Assembly: GCF_963678635.1 (NCBI RefSeq) | Contig: NC_087063.1 | Coordinates: 78,019,617-78,083,616, forward strand | Length of the DNA stretch: 64,000 bases | Source of the DNA: Symsagittifera roscoffensis | Taxonomy: Eukaryota > Xenacoelomorpha > Acoela > Convolutidae | Direction: 5' to 3' | Shown here: one piece after another, positions 46,900-58,115 of the stretch | Numbering within the stretch: the first letter of the stretch is position 1 | Layout of the letters: each line of letters begins with the position of its first letter | Notes under the pieces: model-generated | Databases searched by the model: none | Told to the model about the DNA's origin: nothing | The model's input: the letters and a program-made list of their open reading frames with translations, nothing else | Position numbers and translations under genes: made by a program

Positions 46900-47290
46900 A
46901 CCAGGCCCTGAATGTCCGAAGCCCTGAAAGTTCAGACTGATTCTTAAGACCCGCAGTGTACTTTTAACTTTGTTTTAAAAAATGATTAAATTTAAAAAAA
47001 TTGAGCAACGTTTTTTCTGAGTATTTTTTGAAAATCATCCCCCACACGCTATGTTTAGTACACAGTGTTATAATTCTGATAAAGCAAAGTTTTAAATTGA
47101 CCAAATAGCGTGCCTCAATTTACTTTAGACCAATTTCTAAAGCGGATTAAACCTGCGGTCACGCGTTAATAGCAAGAAATCTATCGCGAGTTAATTGTCC
47201 AAAAACACAAGATAGCATTCAAAAACCTTCAAAAAACACTTTTACTGGAGTTAAACTAAAAATTCATGGCTTATTTTTCATGGCTTATTT
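46900..47290 (-). mobile_element. Repeat family A, diverged minus-strand copy
   Basis: Starts at the hairpin end (CCGAAGCCCTGAAAGTTC) about 100 bp after the sulfotransferase stop codon and runs through the ACGCGTTAATAGC motif. It is considerably diverged. Confidence 0.6.
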
Positions 47291-47702
47291 TATGATACGC
47301 CTGCTCGCTAGCTGTACTTGATCGAAAATAGACTAAAACTCAAAAAAGCAAATCAGTTTATCTCAATACAGGGACAATTTTTGAAATCATTTCTAAATCG
47401 TACAAAAAAGGGCCCAAAAAGGCTTTAGTATGATATATCACTCTATCCATTACAAGGATTATTTGCCGTAGAAGTTTTTGGATGAACAACAAAATGAGCC
47501 TGCTCACTCACCTCACTCGCTGGAAATTACTTTTGGTTAGACAAAAACCAAAAACTTCAAATTAATTTTTCTCAAAGTTTGAATCACGACTGAAAAACAT
47601 CACTCAGCCCTTTCCAATGATTTTGTGGTACCTGATTTTGCATGAATAAAAATAAAAAGCACAACCGAGTGCAAAATTTCTTCTATTTTTAATGGTCAGA
47701 AC

Positions 47703-48127
47703 CAGGGGCGGATCTAGGATTTTCTCGAGGGGGGGGGGGGGCGGATTTTCAAAAAATTTTGACGACCTTTTTTTTTTTTTTAGGTCGACCAAATTGATTT
47801 TTATTTTTCGCGCTCTCCTAAAGCACTGTTTTGCCCTTATTTTGGCAAAATTTTCTGCGCCGCAGGCAAATTTTTGAAAAAACAGTCAAAAAAAGCAGTT
47901 TTTGGGCACTTTTTGAAAAATTTTGACAAAAAAAATGCGTTTTTTTGGCGCGCGCTCCCCCTCAAAAATAGCATTTATTGGCGCCGAAGGCGCCTTTAGA
48001 AAAATTTTAGGGTCGGTCAGCCAAAAATGGATTTCTGAAAAAGTATGGGTCGGCAAGGGGTCAAATCCCTGAGGGGAGGGCGTCCGCCCCCCCCCCCCCC
48101 CCCCGCCCCCCCCTTAATCCGCCCCTG
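47703..48127 (+). mobile_element. hAT-type MITE (family B reference copy) with 8-bp target duplication
   Basis: A 425-bp element with terminal inverted repeats CAGGGGCGGAT at both ends. It is flanked by perfect 8-bp direct repeats GTCAGAAC (47695-47702 and 48128-48135), the hallmark of hAT-superfamily insertion. A G run near the left end and C runs near the right end let the ends pair further. Inside are GGCGCGCGCTCC, TTGGCGCCGAAGGCGCC and a T-rich tract. There is no transposase. Other copies: 25150-25435, 35310-35820, 56118-56395 and 58578-58895. Confidence 0.9.
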
Positions 48128-48769
48128 GTCAGAACATAAATTCTTTCTGCTGTCGAATAAACTTTGCTCAAAACAACGAAAAATTGCTCCTATCATGAAA
48201 AAACTGCAGATCCCGTTTCTTGCAATATCTAATTGAAGCAGATGGGCTGACAGCATGGAAAAATTTGTGCTTCTGGGCCGGTTAGAGGATTACAAAATCA
48301 GTGAACATAGTAAATGCAATTTTGAAAAAAACTAAACACATTTTTGTGATTAATTTGAAGCCGAACGATTGTTCAACAACAAGAAAATAAATTGAGAGCT
48401 GTTAACGCTCTGCCTGCTAGCTTTTAAGTAACATGACTAAGAATCAATCATAAACGTCAAAATTGAAAAAAAAATCGATTATGGTCAATTAAAAATGGAT
48501 TCTAATGTCCATTCGAAAAATCCACTTTTTTCATTTCTGTTAACTTTTGAAAGACGATAAAACTCACGCAATTCAATGCAAATAAATTTTTTCTACCATG
48601 TAAACTAGTTTACTACTATTTTTGTTCAATTTAATTTTTTCTGCTCAACTGATAATTTTGTTAGATTATTATGTTACTCAATTACTCAGTTTTTTTTCAA
48701 CATCTGACTTATATTATTTAAAACTTTGGGGGTGTAAATTAGAGGTGGACAAATCCCCCTTCCGTTGCT

Positions 48770-49690
48770 TCCCCTTAGCGTTTGGCCCTTTGCCACCTTA
48801 CATCCCCCACGCCTTAATGTTTGCCCGTTTGCCCCCTTTGTTTCTTACCCCCGCCATCCGCCCACCTGATCCAACCCCATACACTTGAACCAACCCATCC
48901 CCCCATCACCTGAACCAACCCAACACCCCTCCCCCACCTGACTTAACCCTACCCCCCCCCCCCCCCCCCCAACTGAAGCAACCCCCCGTTTGCTATCTTT
49001 CTTTCATACCCCGCCATCCCCCACCTGAGCCAACCCCTGCTCTTTTTCCTTTTCCCCCACCTGCAAAATTTCTAAGTCAAACTTAGTTCTTATTTTTCAG
49101 TTGTTTTGAAAATTGACATACGTACTAACTAGGTTATGAAAAATTTTTGGTCTTCATAATTAACCTTGTAAAAGCACTCGTTACACCATATAATTCACGT
49201 TCGTGTGAAGTGAAGAAGCAAAAGAGCCCCAACCCCCACCCCTGAACCAACCCAACACCCCTCCCCCACCTGTCTTAACCCTACCCTACCCCCCCCCCCC
49301 CCAACTGAACCAACCCCCGTTTGCTCCCTTTCTTTCTTACCCCCTCCATCCCCCATTTGATTCAACCCCGGCTCTTTTTCCTTTTCCCCCACTTGCAAAA
49401 ATTCTAAGTAAAACTTTTGTTCACATTTTTCAGTTGTTTTGAAAATTGACATGCGGACTAACTAGGTTATGACAAACTTTTGGTCTTCATGATTAACCTT
49501 GTAAAAGCATTTGTTACACCATACAATTCACGTTCGTTTGAAGTGGGGAAGCAAAAGAGCCCCAACTCCCACGCCTGAACCAACCCAACACCCCTCCCCC
49601 ACCTGTCTTAACCCTACCCCCCCCCCCCAATTGAACCAACCCCCGTTTGCTCCCTTTCTTTCTTTTTTTCTGAAATTTGAATTTTTTTTT
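48770..49690 (+). repeat. C-rich tandem array, three ~332-bp units
   Basis: The marker AACCAACCCAACACCCCTCC recurs at 48913, 49245 and 49578 (spacing 332 and 333). Each unit has a C-rich half (CCCCCACCTG, poly-C runs of 10-19) and a plain AT-rich half (GTTTTGAAAATTGACAT, AACTAGGTTATGA). The G-rich complement could form quadruplexes. The frames seen here are low-complexity Pro/Gly and not genes. Confidence 0.8.
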
Positions 49691-50085
49691 ATGAAAATCA
49701 TCCCCCCACACGCCATATAAAGTACAAAACAATAGATTTCGCTCCTTTTAACAAATCAATTATGGCAAATAAGCTACTTTTAACCAATTTGGAACGATTT
49801 CTAAGACGGATTAAATCTCCGCTGACGCGTTAATAGCGCGAATTATATCGCGCGTTATTTGTCCCAAATTGGTCAAAATGGCAATCTTTAAACCCTCATA
49901 ATCTTACAAAAAATGATCACAGGTAAAATATCTTTTCAAATTGAGGCTCAGGACACAATAGTTTTCGAATGATATAAAAAAAATCCGTCAAAAGTGGCTA
50001 GTTTAAAAGTCGAAATTTGTCTAAAAAAACCCACCCCGAGCACAAATATTCCGTTATTTTCGTATCGAGGTCGGAACAAAAACAA
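49684..50085 (-). mobile_element. Repeat family A, minus-strand copy
   Basis: Reverse-complement copy of the family described at 11795-12315, well preserved from the ACACGCCATATAAAGTAC end to CCGTTATTTTCGTATCGAGG. It lacks the terminal hairpin portion, which is replaced by the C-rich tandem array to its left. Confidence 0.75.
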
Positions 50086-50089
50086 ATAT

Positions 50090-51055
50090 TGATTATGGTC
50101 AATTAAAAATGGATTTATTGTTACAATTTTTCGAATCTACAAAATAATCCATTTTTTTTCACTTCTGTTAACTTTCGAAAATCAGTCAATAAAAAAGTTT
50201 TCCTTTAGAAAACTGAAAAGTCAGGCACATAATAATTGATAGCAAATAATTTGTTGGAGAAAACCAATCGACAAATGTTTTTGAAGTTCCATGAATAAAT
50301 TTAAATTAAGAAAAAGTGTGTTTTCATCGAACTGTTCAACGAATGAAACCTAGATATATTTCAAAAAGTTTCTGATACTAGAACTGATTCTTGAAAAAAA
50401 TGGCAAGCAAGTCTGAGTCATTTCAGAGGATGAAACACTGAAAATTATCAAAACTTGACAAAAGCATTCAAAGGATTGAAAAATGTATTAAGTAATTTGT
50501 TTTTAATAGCAACAATTATTCGCAACAATTTAGTTGTCTACTGAAATATTCCAAAAAAATGAAATATCCAGCTGGTTGGCTGGAACGAAATAAAAATCTT
50601 ATAAGAAATGTTCTTGGCCATTTCTGAAGCAAGAGTTGATGATTGGAAATAAGAGCTAAATATCGAATATTTCAAATAAATCACGCCTAACATTCAAAGT
50701 CTTAGAGATCGAACTGCATCGAACAAAATATATTGGGTGAAATTGCTGTCAAATTTGATTTATTTTTCTGCAAGTTTGTACAATTAATGAACAATAACAG
50801 TCCACTTAGCGCCTTTCGCTTGAAACTAATGTTTTTCTGGCAAATTATTGAAGCAATGAAACTTTGAATTTTTGCTCTAGTCTTTCCTTAGATGAAATGG
50901 CTCGAGAGACCGATCTTATGAAATTTCGAAGTTGTTTTCATAGCGTAATCCAAATGCTGTACTTTAAACTTCTTCAAACAAGCTATTTTTGAACAGGATA
51001 TCAAACCAGCAAAAATGAGCAAAGATTTCAGTGAGTAGTATATGTTGGGGCAGTT
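50090..51055. other. Gene-free AT-rich stretch
   Basis: I see no gene, repeat family or structured element here beyond ordinary AT-rich sequence. Confidence 0.5.
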
Positions 51056-51059
51056 CAGC

Positions 51060-51385
51060 CGGGGGGGGGGGGGGGGGGGTGCTGATAGAGTAGCCATTAA
51101 CATAGGCTATAGAGTATCCGGTCAGCAGCCTATGTACTAAAATAGGCTATAGATTTTCCCACGTATTAGGATAGGGAATAGGTTTCCCAATGTATTAAGA
51201 TACGAAGTTTCAGATGGTAAGATGGTAAGTTTCAGAAAATTTTTTAGCCTATCTTACAGTGAAATTAGTCTGAAGACCCACATGTATTAAGATAGGTAAT
51301 AGAGCATCCGGTCTTCAAGCTATGTATTAAGATTGGGTATAGAGTCTACAATGTATTAAGATAGGGAATACCGATGGTAAGGTTT
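51060..51385 (+). repeat. Poly-G run followed by diverged tandem repeats
   Basis: A ~20-bp G homopolymer (51061-51079) precedes irregular repeats of ATGTATTAAGATAGGGAATA with TAGAGTATCCGGTC/TAGAGCATCCGGTC, five or so units. No coding frame. Confidence 0.55.
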
Positions 51386-51390
51386 CAGTT

Positions 51391-51716
51391 TGATGGTAAG
51401 AGAAAGAAAAACGAAAGTTTTTAGGTTTTTGTTTATTTTTTTCGCATAATTTTTGGCGCGCGTTATCTAATTGGGAACAATTAATTGTTAATTAACGTGT
51501 AGAATTAAGGTTTTGTATATAGTTTTTTTTGGTGCATGCTATTTTTGAACAGCATGCACCAAAAAAGGTGTGATGGTAAGAGAAAGAAAAACGAAAGTTT
51601 TTAGGTTTTTGTTTATTTTTTTCGCATAAGTTTTGGCGCGCGTTATCTAATTGGGAACAATTAATTGTTAATTACGTGTAGAATTAAGGTTTTGTATATA
51701 GTTTTTTTGGTGCATG
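51391..51716 (+). repeat. ~147-bp direct repeat pair around a perfect 16-bp-arm hairpin
   Basis: 51391-51538 recurs at 51571-51716 almost unchanged. Both contain TGATGGTAAGAGAAAGAAAA, GGCGCGCGTTATCTAATTGG and AACAATTAATTGTTAATTA. Between them, TTTTTTGGTGCATGCT (51525-51540) and its exact reverse complement (51551-51566) form a hairpin with a 10-nt loop. Confidence 0.8.
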
Positions 51717-51719
51717 GTA

Positions 51720-54050
51720 AGTCAATGGTAAGAGTTTTTGTGCAAAAACTTGGAATTTTTATCAAATTAAATTTTTTTCGAAAAAATTCAAAACACGATA
51801 AAATTAGCTATTATTTGACCAAATTTATTAGAAAATCCTACTTTCTATCTACATGAAACAATAATCTTACTTTCTATCTAATTGAAACAATGCTGAAATC
51901 TGCAGAAATTTTGAAAAAATTCAAATTTTTTGAGAAAAAATTGCAAAAATTTCAAGTGTTTGGAACAAACTGCAAACTTTTGGAAAAAATAGCAGAAATC
52001 TCATAATTTTGGTTAATGTATTGTTGTTTTTGATCAAATTTTAAACATACTTTAACGTATTGATTTTGAAAATAAGCTAAGACTCTCTTTTAATTGGCAT
52101 TATGTTGAGACAAGGATACAAATTTTTGAATAAAAAAAAAGACTTTTTCCACAATTTTTGAAATACAATGAAGTTTACCTTAATTTGAGCTAAAAACTTG
52201 GTTATACAATGCTCTAAACACTGAAAAGAAGGTTCATAGTAGCAGAATCAATATTGAAACTTCCGGAAAACAGTGAAATTAGTCGTAATTTTTGAGAAGG
52301 TAAAATGAAAACCAATCAAATTTACATGAAATTTTCCATTTCGAACCTTTTATTTTGGTTTTTAACTGTTTGTTTTTTTTCCAGTTCAGGGATTATTTTC
52401 AGGAATCTCAATTCAAATGAACATTAAGGGCCATATTCTATGAAATTTCTAAATCAAACTCGATGATTCAACTCCTCCTCATTTTTTTCTCATTGAATTA
52501 CCCAAATTTGTACAAAAATTACAACTTGTGAGAAATTTTTTATGTTAAAAATTAGAAATTTCAGATTATTGATAAAAAATGAACAGTTTATTGCTAAAAT
52601 TGTTTATAATAGGATAAATTTTTCTCAAACATTTATTCGATATTGGCTCAAATTCAACAAAAACTTCTTCATAACTGATGATTATCTCTCTGTTGCTTCT
52701 GCAACATAACTTTCAAGATTTTCCGTAGAGTTTTTCCATGTTTTAAAGTTATTCTTGCTTTCTGTTTATTACATGTTTTCGCTATTGAACACACTTTACT
52801 AGAAAATTTAGTCAAAACAGGAGAATTTAGGAGGAAAATAGTATCAATTGAACGAACAATTTGCTGGCAGAGATGAAATTAGAACTGATACCGTATGATT
52901 ATTACAATAAAAAATGTTAATATCTTCCTCACGGTTCCCCTGTTCAATTGCTATCACAAACTATTTAAGCAAAAATACACATTTTGGGATCAATAACTAT
53001 CACTTTTCCTGCAAAATAGTTATTGACTCGCTTTTTTTCTTAATTCATGACGGAAATTTTCTCAAAAATATCCAAATGAGAAAGAATTGGTGCTAGTTAT
53101 AGCATTCAAAAATATATGTAGAAAATGAGAATATAAAGATGTATTTTTATGATCTAAGAACAAATTAGGAGCAGCTCTATTAGTTATAATATGAAAATCT
53201 CCGGAAATACGCAAGAGAACCTAGTTCCCAACATCTACAATATAAAAACTTCTGAAAGAGCGAGTCTCAAAAAGTTGATTTAGCAAAGCAAATCAAGGTG
53301 CAAACTGGAATAATTGTGTAACTTTCCGAAATTTTTTAAGAAAAAAACTTTATGTAGTAAAAATGTAGTAATGTATTGTATATAGTGTTGTACATTCTAT
53401 GTAGTATTGTGTATGCATGTAGCAAGGAAAAGTAGATCTTGAAAGCAAGTTTTCGATTTATGCTTTATGTATCTTCTTCCAAAAGATGTCGAGTTGGGTT
53501 TGCTTCTCAAAAATTATCCTCAAAACATTTGATCTTTCATATAAAGTACCTAATATATCAAATGATAACAATTTTTTCTAATGAATTACGCATAATTTAA
53601 GACTTTGAGAATTTTTGTGTCGGATTTTTTCTCAAGATATACTTTATAAGCTAAATTTTAGTAAAATTATCTCAAATCTCCTAAGGAATAAATTGATTTT
53701 CTATCTCATCTTAGCAATTTATCAGTTTCTGCTTCATCTACTATCTACCAAATGAATCCAATTTGAGCAAATTTTTACTTGAAAATTGAATTTCAGATGG
53801 AAAAATGTATCGTTTCAACGAATGTTCAATAATCCGAAGCTGAATTAATACCATAAATACTTTACTGAAAAGCTTTAAAGGATTTTCTCAACCTCATAAC
53901 TGTATAATGCTGTTTTAGATCTGAATTTCTATCTTAGACTAAATTTTTAGTTGGAATGATGAATATCATTATCTTGAAACTTTCAAAGTTTAGCAAATAT
54001 ACATTTTTTCCAGGTCATTTATCAATTTCTAAACATTGCACAATTTCGAA
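51720..54050. other. Gene-free AT-rich stretch
   Basis: Low-complexity AT-rich sequence with scattered short frames lacking any recognisable domain. No repeat family from elsewhere in the window was recognised. Confidence 0.5.
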
Positions 54051-54200
54051 ACATACCTCGAGCACAGTCGAGCTTGGTCAAAACATACCGCGATCATGGT
54101 CGAAATATATCTTGCTTCGGTCGGGCACAATCGAAACAGACCGAGTTTTGTCGAGCATGGTCGAAAGATACTAAAACAGTCGAGCATGGTCAGAAAACAT
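54050..54200 (+). repeat. Short degenerate tandem repeats, CGAGCATGGTCGAAA
   Basis: About eight units of 15-25 bp share CGAGC(A/T)TGGTCGAAA with variable spacers. A short inverted repeat GGCACCTCG / CGAGGTGCC follows at 54208-54262. Confidence 0.6.
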
Positions 54201-54284
54201 AGAAGGGGCACCTCGACGTGGATTTGTTTCATAAAAAGGCAAGACATTTTTACGAGGTGCCAGATGATCCGAACAAAGAAATTT

Positions 54285-54725
54285 GTAATTTTTAACTAGC
54301 CATGTTTGACTGAATTTTTAGCTATAGTCAAAAGTTATTGTTGTCCTGGGCTTAGACTTGAAGAAAATACTTCGCCTGTCATTATTTTAATAAAGGTATG
54401 GGGGTTTAAAGATTGCCATTTAGGCCAATTTGGGACAATTTACGCGAAATAAGTTTTGTGTTATTAACGCTTAAGTGGAGATTTAATTCGTGTTAGAAAT
54501 AGTTCCAAGTGTCTGACAAAAGCTTACCTGCCATAAAAGATTTGTTACTAGGAGCAAAATCTATCACTTCGTACTTTATATGGCGTGTGGAGTAATAATT
54601 TTTATAAAATTTCGTTTTTTTATTTCATTTCATTACATTTACTTTCCTAATGATATTACTGCTCCATAGGCCTTAAAAGGCAGTCGTAACATTGAGGGCT
54701 TCGACCTGATACCAGCAGTCTTGTT
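54285..54725 (+). mobile_element. Repeat family A, + strand copy with hairpin end
   Basis: Runs from TTTTTAACTAGCCATG to the terminal GGGCTTCGACCTGATACC and AGCAGTCTTG. The hairpin has one mismatch. The left ~70 bp of the family are missing. Confidence 0.7.
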
Positions 54726-55756
54726 TCATGATTTCATTTATTCCACAGTATAAGTTGATGGTCTGCTTGCCTCCAGACTGAGGGATGAATGTTCTGTCAA
54801 TTATTGCAGTCGGTGTTCTAATGGGTTCGCAAACAAATGAAAAAAGTAGCCGGTCCGTCGCAAATTTTCTTTGTTCATTAGGTACGACGAGTTCTCCGTA
54901 AAAAACTGATGTGTACTCATTAAAAAAAGTCCTTTAACAACAAAAAATGACCAAAAAATTGACTTAAAAAACACTTTAACAGTAAATCCGATATTAACAT
55001 CATCAATTATGTTGTAAATCGCGCTTAATCTCAAAGTTTTATTATCCTATTTTTAATCTACAATGAGATATCACATCTTTTATCGAGCCCTTCAACTGGT
55101 TTTAACGTTTCTCTAATAAATTTGCATATTTTTTTCCTAAATACGTACCAAAACAAATAAACTCGGGTACTAGGAGAATGCCCTGCTCATGACCAAAAAA
55201 ATGATACTATTCGCACTTAAATACGTCATCTTTATCAAAAGTTTTCCTAAAAACTTGATATATACTCATTAAAAAAAAGACCTGTAACAACAAAAATTGA
55301 CTTAAAAACCTGACTAAACTTATTTTAACCGTACTCATGGTGCTAACATCATGAACACTGGTGTATTCTACGCTTAACCTCGAAGTTTTATCATCCTAGC
55401 TGCATAATACATAGCGTTCAAGGCATGGTCCCATATAAGGATAGTCAACTAGCATGGAGGTCATCATGAAAAAAATTCAAAGACCGGTCAAAACAAGCAA
55501 AAACTGGTACTGGAAGACAGTATAGCCCACGACTAACTGACTGATAGCTTTTAATATCAAACCGGTCAAAATAGCAAAATTTTTAAAATATGCAGTACTT
55601 ATAATTCCGTTTTTATGAAAAAACACTTTTGAGTCGAGTATGCACAAAAAGCACCTACCCTAAATGCTTAGTTGAAGAACCTGTACAAAGAAAAAACTAT
55701 ATATTTGTTGCTTGCAAGAACCATTTTTGATTGTAACAAATAAAATAGTTATACAG

Positions 55757-56395
55757 CTATTTGAGTTATACAGATTGCAAAAAGACCAAATACTGGTGGA
55801 ATCAAGTTACATACTCTTAATATTTTCGGCTCTCGAAGTTATCATTAGTTTATTGTATTATTGTTCCAATACTTTTTGTTCCGACCTTCGTAACGAAAGT
55901 AACAAAATATTTGTGCTTGGGGGTGGTACATTCTTCTTCAGACAAACTTTGAGTTGTCAACTAGCCTTTTTTGACGGAATGTTTTTTATCTTTCGAAAGC
56001 TAAAGTTGTCCTGAGATTGAACTTGAAAAGATATTTCACGTATGATCATTTTTTGTAAAATTATGATGGTGTAAACATTGTTTTTTGGCAATTTTGGGAC
56101 AGTAAACGCGCAATTTATGTCCAGTTTTTAAAAAAAGATAGCCGGTTGCTGTAGAAATAGCACAGAAGTAGAACAGAAAAAAATGTTAAAAATGGTGTTT
56201 TTAGGCACTTTTTGGAAAATTTAGACTAAAAATTGCATTATTTCGGCGCGCGCTCCCCTTTCAAAATTAGTATAGATTGGCGCCAAAAGCGCATTTGGAA
56301 AAATTTTACAGTCAGTCAGCCAAAATAGTACAAAAGGGGGTCCTTTGGGTCGGTAGGTGGTCGCATCCTGACTCCCCTAAATCCGCTATTGATCT
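55757..56395 (+). repeat. Composite repeat (flank + family A + family B), copy 1
   Basis: A ~110-bp unique-type flank (AAAAGACCAAATACTGGTGG) runs into family A at 55868 and then, at 56118, into family B, ending TAAATCCGCTATTG. The same order occurs at 58352-58895 in the NERD-helicase intron, so the composite was duplicated as a unit or has a preferred arrangement. Confidence 0.6.
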
Positions 56396-56399
56396 TTAA

Positions 56400-58115
56400 T
56401 TTCTTTCATTTTTCTATTTTTCTTTGTAAACTGTTTTTTCTTTTTTGAGAGGTTACGGTATGAATTGAACATCAAAACTTGAAGCTAGTCTTAAGATGAA
56501 AATTTTGTTGTAAAGAAACAATATAGCTTTTTGGGGGGCAGTCAACTAGCGGGTTGTATGTATATACAAGAAGCTAAAATTGCTTCTTTCTTCCTCGAAC
56601 GATAAACCCTGTAGCGCGTAAAGCTGTTTTTTTTCTCACTAAAAGTTATGTCTTTTAAGATCTTACTTGAATCTGCAAATTTGATTTTCTTGCAAGATCC
56701 GTTAATGTGTTGTTAGAATTTTGCGAAATATATCTAAGAGATGCATCGTCTTTCAAAGAATTTTGCAAGATAACTCTCTTATGGTGCTGAAAACCATGTT
56801 TCCTTTTTTTCAGTTTTCGTCTTTGTTTGCTCCAAATTCGTTTGTGTAGTAAACGCATTCTGTTTTTTGGTAGTATAAATTTGTTGCTTGCGAGAACTTT
56901 TTTTTATTTATAACAAAAAAAGTTAGTTCGGGAAAATGGAGTCTCTTATAACATACGTACGCGGAACGTACCGAAGACAAAATGCGGATTTCAAATTATA
57001 ACTATATTTATTACTAAACTAAATTTTGTTTCCAGAAAATCTGAAAAGCAAATTTGTTGTTTTTACAAACTATCGAAATCTATCTAGATATACTGCTAAT
57101 TTTCTAAATTATCCATTTGTTAAAAAGTTTAGTTTATTCGAGATCAGAATAACTGAAATAAACAAATTATTTGCAAATGAAACAGCTCAATTCAGATTAT
57201 TCAGCGAATTTACACAAAAACATAAAAAAGCCCATATTGCCCATAACGTGAGACTTTTTCTGAGTTTGATTGACACTTCAACAAAATCAAATTGCAATTA
57301 AACCATACATAAATATTCAAAAGATAACTTTTTAATATTGACAGGGTTGAAATGTCAAAAGCGTTAAATTGAAAGGGTATTTCTAAATGAATTGTAACAC
57401 CGGTATGAACAAAGAGACAACCAATTAAAAATAGACAACTTCAGATCAAAGCGATGCTCGTAACTAAAACGATATGAGTCAAAGATTAGATTTAAATGAA
57501 AACGAAGTGATGATACAGAGTAAATTAAGAAATGACAAGTAGCAGTCATACGAAAACTGTTTTAGACATGCTCACGTGTGTTACAAAGTCACGGAATTTC
57601 ATTGAACTGTAAAAAAAAAACAGAACAAAAAATTTCTTGATTCAGTTTTTAAATGCTTTGCCTTTTCAGTGTCAATAAACAAATCAAATGACCTTCTGGC
57701 CTCCCCCAAATGATTTCAAAACTTTCGTTTAATCAAAATCTGAGTTTATTTACCGCTGTTTATTTCAAACATGTTTTTTTTAAATATATTTTAACACCAA
57801 ATTACATTAATCTAATTTAGTCATGGAGTTTAACTGACCTATTTCGAATGTTAAAATAAAACTTTTTATATTTCACAAATTTTAGCTATTTTGCTTCAAT
57901 TAGCAGGCTGAATTCTAACAGCATATAAACATGTTAAGAAACCTTTGATCAAAATAACTAACGTTAATCAGTCTAACTACCAACGAAATACTTTATAAGC
58001 AGTATTTTACAGCGACTGTTAAAAATCTGTTTTCTCTGCTTTATGAAACTTTGTAGGGTTTTATCATCGATCTGAAGCCGAGCTGGATTGGCAGTTCTCA
58101 TATTCTGCTTCTGAT
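56400..58115. other. Gene-free stretch downstream of the NERD-helicase gene
   Basis: No gene is supported. A 91-codon + strand frame at 57026-57301 has plausible composition but no domain, no splice context and no neighbouring exons. Confidence 0.45.

Noticed and set aside
49195-49732. Gly/Pro-rich frames on both strands
   Set aside because: Translations of the C-rich tandem array; low complexity and in-phase only because of its composition.
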